From Brachypodium distachyon (lineage: Eukaryota; Streptophyta; Magnoliopsida; Poales; Poaceae): 64,000 nt of DNA. The position numbers and the translations under genes are program-made. Position 1 is the stretch's first letter. Each line of letters starts with the position of its first letter. The DNA is taken from NCBI RefSeq assembly GCF_000005505.3, contig NC_016133.3, positions 34,000,737 through 34,064,736 on the forward strand, given 5' to 3'. Shown here in pieces: positions 24,375 to 34,176 of this stretch. The notes below the pieces were generated by a model. The model was not told the DNA's origin. It worked only from the letters and a program-made list of their open reading frames with translations, and made no database searches.

Positions 24375-24922
24375 CCTTGCCGCGGCCCTCGTGCAGTTTA
24401 GCTCCCGGGTAACAAGGGTCGTCGCATCCCTTGGGACGAGTCCCCTAGATAAAACCCAGGTCTCCCCAGTTGCGGGGCTGTCGCTGGAAGGCTATAACTT
24501 CCTCGTCACCCGTACCCGCCGTTCGGGGTGTGGCGAAGCCGGCGCCGAGGATGTTATAGCAGTCTCGCGGCTGCTCCCAGGGCGGAGTCCTCCTAAGCCA
24601 GGGTTCGTCCCTGAAGGCCAGGGTCCGCCCCTGAGGGCGAGGGTTGCCGCGTGAGCCTGGTGGTAGCATCGTCGGCGGCGGTTGCCGCCAGCGGGGATCC
24701 TGCCCCCGCGTTCCTGCCGCATCCCTCCGAGATCGTTTCCCTTGAACAGGTACCCCGGATGGTTTCCTACGGAGGTAGCGCCCCGTCTGCACTCTACCGC
24801 AGAGCATCGTGAAACATTGGACCGCACGAAAGAGCTAAGTATCTGAACATGAACGCTGAATTCGCTAAGAGCTGAACGAAACCGAGCACTGCCCCGCTGG
24901 GTGCGGCCCCGGATCCCGCGCG
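24372..24922 (-). repeat. Inverted repeat, right arm, replacing part of pol
   Basis: The reverse complement of 20475-21026 sits between the RT remnant and the RNase H domain. The usual RT-RNase H connection should occupy this place. It brings stop codons into the pol frame. Confidence 0.85.
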
Positions 24923-25501
24923 CTGACCACCTGGTCAGTCGCCGCTAGGTAGAGTAGGAGCGGCTCGCCCAACTTGGGGCGACGAGGATGGGCGGTGACC
25001 TCAGGTATCGCTTGAGTTCCTGGAGCGCCGCCTCGGCCTCGGCAGTCCAGTCGACTGGACCCTTCTTCTTCATTACCCGGAAGAAAGGCAGGGCACGCTC
25101 GCCCAGCCTGGAGATGAAACGTCCAAGCGCGGCAACGCAGCCGTTGAGGTGCTGGACATCTTTCACCTTGCGGGGGGCCTCCATCTTCTCGATGGCTTCT
25201 ATTTTGGGAAGGGATCCTTGGGGCATGCACGATTAAGATCGGTAAAATCTATGCACATGCGAAGCTTATTCCCCGCTTTGGGCACTACTACAGGGTTAGC
25301 CAGCCAAGTGGGGTACAAAACTTCCCTGATCGCCCCGGCAGCCCTGAGCTTGCCCACTTCTTGCTTGATGAAATCTTTCCGCTCTTGTGCCTGCCGCCGG
25401 ATCTTCTGCTTGACGGGGTGCGCGTCCGGGCGCACCGCAACCCGATGCTCAATCACCTCCCTGGGGACTCCGGCAAGGTCCGACGGTTCCCAGGCGAACA
25501 C
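24923..25501 (-). pseudogene. Inner element: reverse transcriptase with catalytic core deleted
   Basis: The N-terminal RT part is present (FAWEPSDLAGVPREVIEH, then NKLRMCIDFTDLNRACPKD). At about 25215-25199 it jumps directly to the thumb/connection segment (IEAIEKMEAPRKVKDVQHL, then LQELKRYLRSPPILV). The palm between them, including the YVDD box, is absent, a loss of roughly 150 codons judged from the outer element's RT. This copy cannot encode a working RT. Confidence 0.87.
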
Positions 25502-25540
25502 GTCGGCGTTTTCCCGGAGGAAGGTGACGAGGGTGCTTTC

Positions 25541-26344
25541 CTATTCGGCGGTCAGGTTCGCACCGATGGTAACGGTGCGCTCCTTGTCGCTGGCTTGGAG
25601 GGGCAGCTTGTTCACTTTGGCGGCCTCCTCCCGGAGCCCCCGCCCCTTGCCGGGACGTGCGCTCGAGCCCGCGCCTCCTCCGGCTAGCCCTTGCGGGGTG
25701 GCGCGGGCCTTCTTCATTGCCGGGGCGTCACCCGGCAGGGCGTCGTCCTCGACAACACCTTCGTCGCCGGCGTCAGCTGCAGCAGCGGCTCGAACGACCT
25801 TGCCAACACACCAAGCAGCGTCTTTGAGATCACACCCGATGGAGAGGACTCCGTAGACGGACGGCATCTTCATCACGCCGTAGGCGCAATGCGTAGCCGT
25901 CATAAACTTGATCTGCGCCGGCCGACCAAGGATCCCGTTGTAGGGCAACGGGGTGTGCACCACGTCGAACACTATGTGCTCGGTCCTGAATGCTTCTCGG
26001 GACCCGAAGGTGACCGGCAGCGTGATGCGTCCCAGCGGGCGCACGATCCCGGGGTTCACCCCCAGGAATGGTTCGATGGGCTTCAGCTGCTCCATCGGCA
26101 GCTGGAGCTTTTCCACTAGCCTGGCGGAGAGGAGGTTAAGCCCCGCTCCGTTGTCCACTAGCACCTTGGTTACCGTCATATTGCTAATGATCGGCGAGAC
26201 GACGAAGGGTATTACCCCGGAACCCAATTGTCGCACCGGGTGGTCGTCGGCGCTGAAGGTGATCAGCACGTGCGACCACCTCAGCGGCTGTTGCGGCTCC
26301 GCATCCGGCAATAGCGCGCACACGTCGCGGGTGAGGCGCTTCAC
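25541..26344 (-). pseudogene. Inner element: aspartic protease region
   Basis: A 267-codon frame with the retropepsin active-site strand KVLVDNGAGLNLLS and the later YNGILGRPA, followed by an Ala/Gly-rich linker towards RT. The frame is open across the domain and is separated from gag by breaks near 26345-26590. Confidence 0.85.
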
Positions 26345-26590
26345 CGCGGCGTGGGATGGGAGAGTGTAAGATCTCCCATGGATGCAGGCGACGCCACGAG
26401 TCTCCTGGAAGCCCGGCTCGTCGCCGCCGGAATGGTCGAACTCGCACTGCTCCTCGGTGCACGCCCTGTCACGCCCGCGAGGAGGGCGTTCCCGCGCAGC
26501 GAGGGGCTGACCGCGCCCTCCTTGGGGTTCAACCCTGCCGGCACCACCGCCGGCCGGCCTCGGACCCGCTCTGGGGTCGCTCGGGCAATC

Positions 26591-28276
26591 TCAGGAGAGA
26601 TGCCCGATGTCGCCACAATTGAAGCAGGCGCCGGCGGGGCGGCGCTCCTCGTGGCGCTGCTCCCGCCGCTGCTTGATCCCTTGCAGGACGCGGCAACTTT
26701 GTGCGTCGTGGGTGGAGTTGTTGTGGATAGGACAGCGGGACGCGTCGCCCTGCTTCCCGCCAGATTCTCCCCCCGGCGAGGCCTTCTTCGTGGGCCTCGC
26801 GGCAGGAGCCCCCGAGTCTGCAGCGAGGACTTGCTTCCCGCTGCGATTACGGGAACCCTTCTTCTGCGAGCCCTCGCCAGGGCTCGCGGCAGCCTGGGCT
26901 GCCAGCTCGGGCGCTAGGCGCCCCTCCTCAGCCATGGTGCACTTGTGTGCCAAGGTATACAAGTCCTGCGTCGTCCGGATCCGATGCGTGCTCAGCTTCT
27001 CACGCATTTTGGGGTCGCGGACGTTGATGGCGAAGGTGTTGATGATGGCGGCCGCCTCCGCCTCGGGATAGAATAGGAGAGATTGGAGAAGCGGTTGATG
27101 AAGGCCCGCAACGTCTCTCCTGGTTTTTGCACGATGGTGTGCAGCTCCGCCATGGTTCCCGGGCGCTTATAGCCACCTTGGAACGCGCTGACGAACTGCT
27201 CACGCAGGTCTGCCCAAGTGGCGACGGATCCGGTGGGCAGGTTGAGCAACCAGGTTCGCGCTGATCCCTTCAGGACCATCGGGAACCAGTTCGCCCTGAC
27301 CTTGTCATCGGCGCCAATGGCATGCATGCCCAGCGTATAGGTCAGGAGAAAATCTTTGGGGTTAGCGGTCTCGTCGTACGTACCGAGCGCAGGCGCTCGG
27401 AACTTACGGGGCCACACCACCCGCCGCAACTCGCGCGCGAACGCGATGCAGCCGTCTTCTGGGCCCAGGGGAGCATCTTCTTGCTCCAGTGGGTGCCGGC
27501 GCTCCACCTCGCGTCTGTGCCGGCGCTCCAAGCGTTGGCGCTGATCCTCTTGTTGTCGGGCATTCAGGATGCCACGCACATCGCCCCCCGGGACGGTGGG
27601 CGACGAATTCGAGGACCCCTCCGGGCCCCCGTCTACCAGGCCCCGCTGAGGAGGGGGAGGGTTCTCCCCCCTGTCGCGAGGCGGGTGGCGCGCCTTCGCG
27701 CTCTGAGTTCGGCCCGTGGCCGGAGCCTACCGGGGCGCCCTCGCCTTGCGGCTGTTGGGCGGCCAGGGCGAGAAGAGCTTCCAACTCCTCGCCTCACGTC
27801 TCGTGCGCCGGCGTGCCCTGCTGCGGCTCGTACCGCACCATGACGCGCGCGTCGATGATGCCTTCAGCTGGGGTTCGCACGGGGGGCAACCGATTTCCTG
27901 AGCGGCTGCTTCCCGCCCTAGCCCCGGACGCCTCCGGGTGCGCAGGGTGCGCACCCCCAGGGGTCGCCCGTGACGCGGCGTGCTCCGGGTGCCGCTGCCG
28001 CGGGGCATCCTCGGGTCGCGACTCCACCCGTTGGCTGGCCCGGGCGACGCCATGCGTGCTCGCCCGACTGCCCCCAGCGCGGGGGGCAGCCGGCCCCCTC
28101 GGCCGATTGTCGGTCGACGGTCGGGGAGGCGGTGGAGGCAGCTGCGTTTGCTGCACCCTCGAGGGCTCGGGATTCTCTTGAGCTCCCGACTCGGGTCGCA
28201 CGTCGTGCGACCGCGTGTGCGCCACTGGGGCCTCACGCGGGTCTATGCGTGAATCACCAGCCCGCTTGGGGGGCAT
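26591..28276 (-). pseudogene. Inner element: gag
   Basis: The start MPPKRAGDSRIDPREAP lies at 28276, about 110 bp after the 5' LTR. The first frame ends at 27794. The Retrotrans_gag core lies in 27579-26992 (ANWFPMVLKGSARTWLLNL, REQFVSAFQGGYKRPGT, ETLRAFINRFSNLSY). The last frame, 27007-26591, carries CPIHNNSTHDAQSC and a zinc knuckle CFNCGDIGHLS. A TGA at 26593-26591 stands inside the knuckle, where relatives have Arg before the final D-C. Several shifts break the protein. Confidence 0.88.
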
Positions 28277-28368
28277 GGTGACAAGGCTCGTTGACGAAGA
28301 AGAGTGAAGCCGATGCCGATGGGAACTTCCGCTGCCGGCGATCTCCGGCGCTTTCCACTCCCGCGCCC

Positions 28369-28386
28369 CCTACCTGGCGCGCCAGA
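28369..28386 (-). promoter_or_regulatory. Putative primer-binding site of the inner element
   Basis: Directly inside the 5' LTR the minus strand reads TCTGGCGCGCCAGGTAGG. TGGCGC is a frequent start of tRNA-complementary sites in plant Ty3/gypsy elements. The matching tRNA was not identified. Confidence 0.6.
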
Positions 28387-29370
28387 TGTCGTCGCTCGGT
28401 GCTCCGACACCGGGGGCGTGCGGCCACGTCCCCCTTTTAGGTTCGGTAGGGGCGTCTGGGGCGGAGACCCGGTGATCGCCGGCACGGGCGATGAGGCCCT
28501 ACAGGGCCAGCAAAACGAAGAGCTAGGGGTACGCGCTAGCCCAAGAACAGATGCACGCACGTTTTTTACCCAGGTTCGGGCCACCCGGAGGCATAAAACC
28601 CTACGTCCTGCCTGTCTGAACTGATATTGATTACGGATCAAAGGTTTACAGGTTGCCGGGCAAGCTCCCGGGCTTTCTCTCAGTGGCTAGGCGCTCCTCA
28701 CCGCTCACCGTTGGCTGCCTACTGGAGCCAGTAAGCACCTATCGAGCGAGCTTCGTCCAAACCAACTAACTGACCAACTGACTAACCTCCCAACTGTCTG
28801 ACCCGTCAACCCTCTAACCCCCTAGACCGTTGGCATGGGTCCTCCTTTTATACACAAGGGGAAGCCACATGTGCCACGGTGCATGTACTACAAGTGTCCA
28901 ACGGGGAGGCACGCAACTCTCCCTAGTGAGCTGGTGGCATGCATGGGTGCCACCTCCGCTGCTAGGGGCCTAGGACCCTAGGGTAGGATTGGACAACCAC
29001 TGTTCCTTGGATCGGACGGGTAACTACCCGTCGGTCGGTTCGTTTACTGAGCCACGCGCCTTACTCCTTTCCTTGGTGGGACCGCGCGGCGCTGTCCAGC
29101 GGGCCCCACGACCCGAGCCGGGGGCACGCATCCGGGAACCCCCAGTCCCCGCAAGTCGGCCCGGGAGGCACCCGGGAACCTCCTCCCGGGAAGCAGCTTC
29201 CCGGGAGGTGCCTAAGCGGGAATATTCTCGGAAGCCCCGCTAGCCCCTTTCGGGCTGGTAGCTTGCCGGGAAGCTCGTCGGCGCTCCCCGGGATGAGACC
29301 TTCCCGGGAACCCGGGGGAGGGGGCCACGCGTCGCGCAACGATGGTACCCCGGGTACCACTGGTGCGACA
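28387..29370 (-). repeat. 5' LTR of the inner element
   Basis: 984 bp, TGTCG...CGACA, matching 15149-16158. The stretch cctcctttTATAcacaag (28843-28860, plus strand) recurs in both LTRs. Confidence 0.92.
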
Positions 29371-29375
29371 CCGGG

Positions 29376-30886
29376 CTAATCCGAGAAGTTTGGCACCCTG
29401 AATGGTTAGCCAATCCCGTCTTAGTGAAGAAGGCCAACGGCAAGTGACGAATGTGTGTCGACTTTACCGACCTGGACAAGGCGTGCCCCAAGGATGACTA
29501 CTCGCTCCCTCGGATCGATGAACTGGTCGACTCCACGGCGGGATGCGAAAGGTTGAGTTTCTTGGATGCCTATTCAGGATATCACCAAGTCCACATGGCC
29601 AAAGAAGACGAGGAAAAAACCAGCTTCATCACTCCCATCGGCACTTTCTGCTATCGCAGGATGCGTTTTGGTTTGTGGAACACCGGCGCAACTTTCCAAT
29701 GCCTCGTCAGCCTCATCCTCAAGGAACAATTGGGGAGGAACACCGAAGTATATGTTGATGACGCCGTCATCAAAATTCAAATTGCAGGGACCCATCCCAA
29801 GGACCTGCAGGAAACCTTCGACAATCTCCGCAAGTACGGCATGAAGCTCAATCCGGAAAAGTGCGCATTTGGAGTTCGAGGAGGGAAACTCTTAGGCTTC
29901 CTTGTCTCCCAATGGGGGATCGAGGCCAAGCTGGAAAAAATTCGGGCCATCCTGGAGATGGAACCTCCTCGCTCCGTCAAAGACGTGCAACGGTTAGCGG
30001 GAAGAATGGCGGCCCTAGGACGATTCGTCGCCCGGTCAGCCGAAAAGGGTCTCCCTTTCTTCAAAGCCCTGAGGAGCCTCGACAACTTTGAGTGGACCTA
30101 TTTGTCGACTCCTCCACTTCTCACGAGCCCAAAACAGGAGGAGCCTTTGCTCCTGTACCTCGCCGCGACCCCGGTCGCCGTAAGCGCATCACTCGTGAAG
30201 GAAGAAGATGGGTCACAACGGCCGGTGTACTACGTGGCGAAGCTTTGGGAGAAGCGAAGGGTCGATGCACCCAGATCGAGAAGATCGCGTACGCCCTCCT
30301 CATGACCTCTCGAAAGCTCCGTCATTACTTCATGGGCCACACTATCATGGTGCCAACTACCTTCCCACTCAAGGAAGTCTTCGGCAACAAGGAGGCCACC
30401 GGAAAAATCGCCAAATGGGCAACGGAATTGGCTCTTTTCTCGTTGGAACTCACGGCGAGAACGGCCATAAAATCCCAAGTCCTGGCTGACTTCGTGGCCG
30501 AGTGGCACGCTCCACTAGCCCCACACGAAGAAATCACATCCAAGACCGAGCCCCCCGAACCACATTGGATAATGAGGTTCGACGGCTCTAAGCGCCTCGA
30601 CGGTGCGGGGGCTGGAGTCATACTCATTAGCCCCGATGGCAAGATCTTGGAGTACGCCGCCCACCTTGACTTCAATGCCACCAACAATATGGCAGAATAT
30701 GAGGCGCTACTTGTCGGACTTCGATTAGCCAAGGCCATGGGAGTCCGACGCCTTCTCATCCAAGGAGACTCCCAACTGGTGATAAACCAAATGGACAAGT
30801 CAGATCAATGCCTTGATGAAAGGATCAAGAAATACATCGTAGAAGTTCGCAAGATGGAACCGTATTTCCTGGGCATGGAAGCGTGA
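29376..30886 (+). pseudogene. Outer element: RT and RNase H, second part
   Basis: This continues the frame broken at 15148. A TGA at 29445-29447 interrupts RT just before RMCVDFTDLDKACPKDD; relatives have Trp there. The palm carries the catalytic EVYVDDAVI near 29745-29770. A deletion near 30090-30100 joins FEWT to YLSTPPLL, and a shift near 30235 moves to another frame. That frame holds QIEKIAYALLM and the RNase H core (MRFDGSK, NNMAEYEALLVGLRLA, IQGDSQLVINQM). It ends at a TGA at 30884-30886. Confidence 0.88.
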
Positions 30887-32060
30887 TGCATCCCACGAGG
30901 AGAAAATCACCTGGCCGACAGGTTAGCCCGAACGGCCGGTTCTAAAGAACCGTTGCTGCCTGGTGCATTCTTCGAAATAATTCACGCCCCATCCAAAAAG
31001 GAAGAAGCCGACGCTCTTGACGAGGCTTCAAAGACCAGCATGGTCATCGTCACTCCACCCTCTTGGATGACACCGATTATCCACGGCTTGAAAGGCGAGG
31101 TGGACGAAGAAGCGGAAGGCCCAAGTGCCAAAACTCTGCTAGCAAAAGCCAAGATGTACGTCCTCCTCGACGGCATCATATACAAGAAAGGAGCGGCCAC
31201 ATTGCTTAAGTGCATAACTCCTGACCGAGGAGCCGAGCTCCTCCTAAAAATCCATTCAGGAATATGCGGCCACCATCTTGCGCCAAGAGCCACCACGGCA
31301 AAAGCCTTCAAGGATTCTATTGGCCCACCATGGTGCAAGATGCAATCATCATATTGCGTAAATGCGAAGCTTGCCAGAAAATGGCTAAATCAATCCATGC
31401 GCCCGTAACTTTCCTGAACAACATCCCGATAACATGGCCATTTGCACGCTGGGGAATGGACCTTTTTGGGTCTTTCCCCGCATGCAACGGGGCTGCAAGT
31501 ACCTCGTGGTGACGATTGATTACTTCTCCAAATGGATAGAGGCAGCACCACTTGGCAAGATCACGTCACAGGCCGTTCAAAATTATTTCTGGAAAAACAT
31601 CATATGTCGATATGGCGTCCCGCGAGAGCTAACCGTGGACAACGGCAAACAGTTTGACTGTGCGGAATTCATCAAATTCTGCGAATGCCTTGAGATCAAG
31701 CTGCACTTCGCATCCGTAGCTTACCCCAAGAGCAACGACGCATGCGAAAGGGCAAATGGACTAATCCTCCAAGGACTCCACCGAAGGGTAGAGCACACGG
31801 TTAGCAAAGCAAGGGGAGCATGGGGAGATGAACTCGCTAGCATGGTTTGGGCATACGCACCTCCGTAAGCCGTTCCACGGGCCGAATACCATTCTCTTTG
31901 GTATATGGAGCCGAAGTAGTTCTTCCCGCCGAGGTCGAGTTCCGCTCACCTCGGGTCTAAAGGATCCAAGAAGCCACCCCAATTGCCTTCATAAAAAATG
32001 AAGAGCATCACAAGACGGCAGTCGATCTTGTGGAAGAAGCTCGTGACAAAGCCCTCATGA
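30887..32060 (+). pseudogene. Outer element: integrase
   Basis: Spread over three frames (30953-31320, 31264-31512, 31434-31868), so at least two frameshifts are present. The zinc-binding part has HSGICGHHLAPR and CEACQ. The core has WGMDLFG, LTVDNGKQFD and SNDACERANG. The tail runs to about 32060 (VEEARDKALM), where a foreign LTR-like sequence starts. Confidence 0.85.
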
Positions 32061-33071
32061 TGTAGGTCGGGGTGGCCCGATCTTTCGATGAGATTGATAA
32101 CTCTCGATTTGGGTAGGAGGTGACATTGACGATCCGACTACGGCCTAGGAGGCAGCGCCATAGGAATCGATACACCAACTCCAGAGGGTTATTGATCACG
32201 TGGGGGCACGATCAACCTGACCACGAAGGTCTTTGTTCCTGCAAGCAATCGAAGAACAAGCAAGAACAAGATAAATAGCGGATGCAATCTAAAATTGCGA
32301 GTATACTATACCAAACAAATGTCTCAACGAGACGATAAGTTGGAGTCTTGACGACGGTAAAACAGGTGGTCTAACCGACACACGCGATTACACGAAAGTA
32401 GCAAAGATGGCTAAACTTTATCTAATCAAAACCCCCAGGCTCCTTAGGGGGGCTCATGGGGTATATAAAGGAGGAGGGAGAGATATTTTCGTCCACCTTG
32501 AGTAAGGAGGTCGAAATCCAACTCTATCTCTAACTTCCCTAACAAACTACAACTCCTTAGGAAACAGAAAAACAGATCCGTCCGCTTGTTTGGTCCGCCA
32601 CGGTCAGCACGAGTCGAATCTCTTGATGGGGCCAGATCCGTTGGAAATTTCTTGTAATTACCTTTCCAACAAGTACTTGTTTGCTTGATTTGGACTCCGG
32701 ATGCGGCCTGGGTGATTAAAACAAATTCGGGTCTCCTGACAACTCGGGCCCGAATCGGATTCAACTTTAATTCGTGATATCTTTCTCTAGCAAGCTCCGA
32801 ATCATGTGCCGTTTGATTTGTTGGAAAGTAGACTTGATAGGCTTCACTTTGAATCTCCCTTTGTAGGCTATCACACTTCATCTTTACTTTGGACTTGTAA
32901 AGTTCAATAAGATGCCTACATAATAAGATTACACAAGATATTAGCTCCGCCTCTTTGCAAGTAACATATTGAAAACATTTTGTAATTGAATTCACCTGAT
33001 TATAATTGTTATTAGATACACCAACAATTAGGGTTCTAATGGTCATATCCATGGTGATCATGTCCATATCA
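32061..33071 (-). mobile_element. LTR of another gypsy-type element, inserted after outer integrase
   Basis: On the minus strand it begins TGATATGGACATGATC directly after a purine-rich tract (AAGAAAGGGAGGA, 33084-33072) and ends CCCCGACCTACA, giving TG...CA ends and 1011 bp. A TATATAA box lies in the middle (32461-32467). This suggests a 3' LTR of a minus-strand element. No second LTR or clear target duplication was found, so the insertion is partial. Confidence 0.55.
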
Positions 33072-33536
33072 TCCTCCCTTTCTTGAAAGAAAAGCCGTCC
33101 TCGACGTCGTTTGTGCTAAAAAGAGACTGAGAAAATAAACAAAGTGTGTGCATGGTATATGTATATGTCATCAATTTTAACTCCACTCCCATGCTGCCCA
33201 TTCAATGTTTCACATAAATAAAACTCATAATAGTGCAAAAGATTAATAGTCATATTCCAACGACAAGTATCACATTTTAATTTGTAATTCTCATCATTAA
33301 ACCATCCTAATGTAGGTGAACAATAATTCAAAATTCCCAAATGGCGAGCTACAATATGCGTCAATGTGCAATCATGCCACAAGTTATTTGTCATACAACT
33401 ATCACCAATATTAGAGGTCATATCAAAATGATTGAGCATACGCAAAATATTGTTGTCTCTCAAATCAAGAAAGTTATCACAAGCAATGCAAATCTGATGC
33501 ACCCAAAATTTATTGTTGACATCATGTTCTCCAATT
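33072..33536 (-). mobile_element. Internal remnant next to the 32-kb LTR
   Basis: AT-rich DNA with one minus-strand frame of 128 codons (33502-33116) that I do not recognise. It ends shortly before a segment reading like a retroelement pol end (RRRGRLFFQ) and the polypurine tract. It is probably the 3' part of the element that supplied the LTR. Confidence 0.4.
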
Positions 33537-34176
33537 AATTGAATAGTGTATCCTCAGAGAACCATGCTACCCATATGCGAGATGTCGCGCGCGGGCCTGC
33601 ACGATAGTAACCGGGTTAAGGCTCCATAATAATCGTGGAAAAGCATAACTTCCTGAAGTCCAAAGAGGGAAAATTCCGCATGAAATTTCTCGAACGGCAG
33701 GTCGAAATGTCCGGATCACTACCGGCATATCGATAGCGACCCTCACAAGGGTACTAGGACCCATGGCTCGTAACCATGGCCTAAGGCACCGAAGCCAAGT
33801 CATATCCCAACGGTGACAGCAATTGATGACACAAAGGTGTAATCATAGCGAACGATCGTGAGCTGTATAAACTGAGGAAATATAGTACTTCACAAGAAGA
33901 AAATATAGTACTCCGAGAAACACATGTTGAGCCAAGTTAACATTTCCGATAATGTCGACTACATGGTGAAATATGAGAAATACATGCTGAGCTAAGTTAA
34001 CATTTCCGATAATGTTGACTGCATAGTGAAGCATGAAACACAACAAAAAAGCCATCTTACAACCTCTACGACTAAAAGCCTAAACATGCTAGCCATGAGG
34101 CTAAGTCAAGTGGAGATATGCAACATCGCATAAGTAAGCAGCTGAGGTGCATCACCACCTCTGAGGGCGACAAGGC
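33537..34176. other. Outer element: non-coding spacer with 60-bp tandem duplication
   Basis: No coding signal. 33915-33974 and 33975-34034 are two direct copies of a 60-bp unit (gagaaa.acatg.tgagc.aagttaacatttccgataatg) with several transitions. Confidence 0.7.

Larger units (their letters stand above)
15149..29370 (-). mobile_element. Inner Ty3/gypsy retrotransposon, Tat type, inserted in outer pol
   Basis: A 14.2-kb element on the minus strand. On that strand the order is 5' LTR (29370-28387), putative primer-binding site (28386 downward), gag (28276-26591), protease (26344-25541), a damaged RT (25501-24930), RNase H (24374-23613), integrase (23709-22363), a non-coding repeat-rich spacer, an ORF antisense to pol (16560-20122, plus strand), a polypurine tract (16168-16159) and the 3' LTR (16158-15149). 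LTRs begin TGTCG and end CGACA. The LTRs differ at about 21 of 984 aligned positions plus one 26-bp indel, so the insertion is young compared with its host element. RT has lost its catalytic core. Confidence 0.93.

Noticed and set aside
33679..33683. catga as second target duplication for the LTR at 32061
   Set aside because: A five-base word this common can occur by chance, and nothing ending in TG/CA abuts it.
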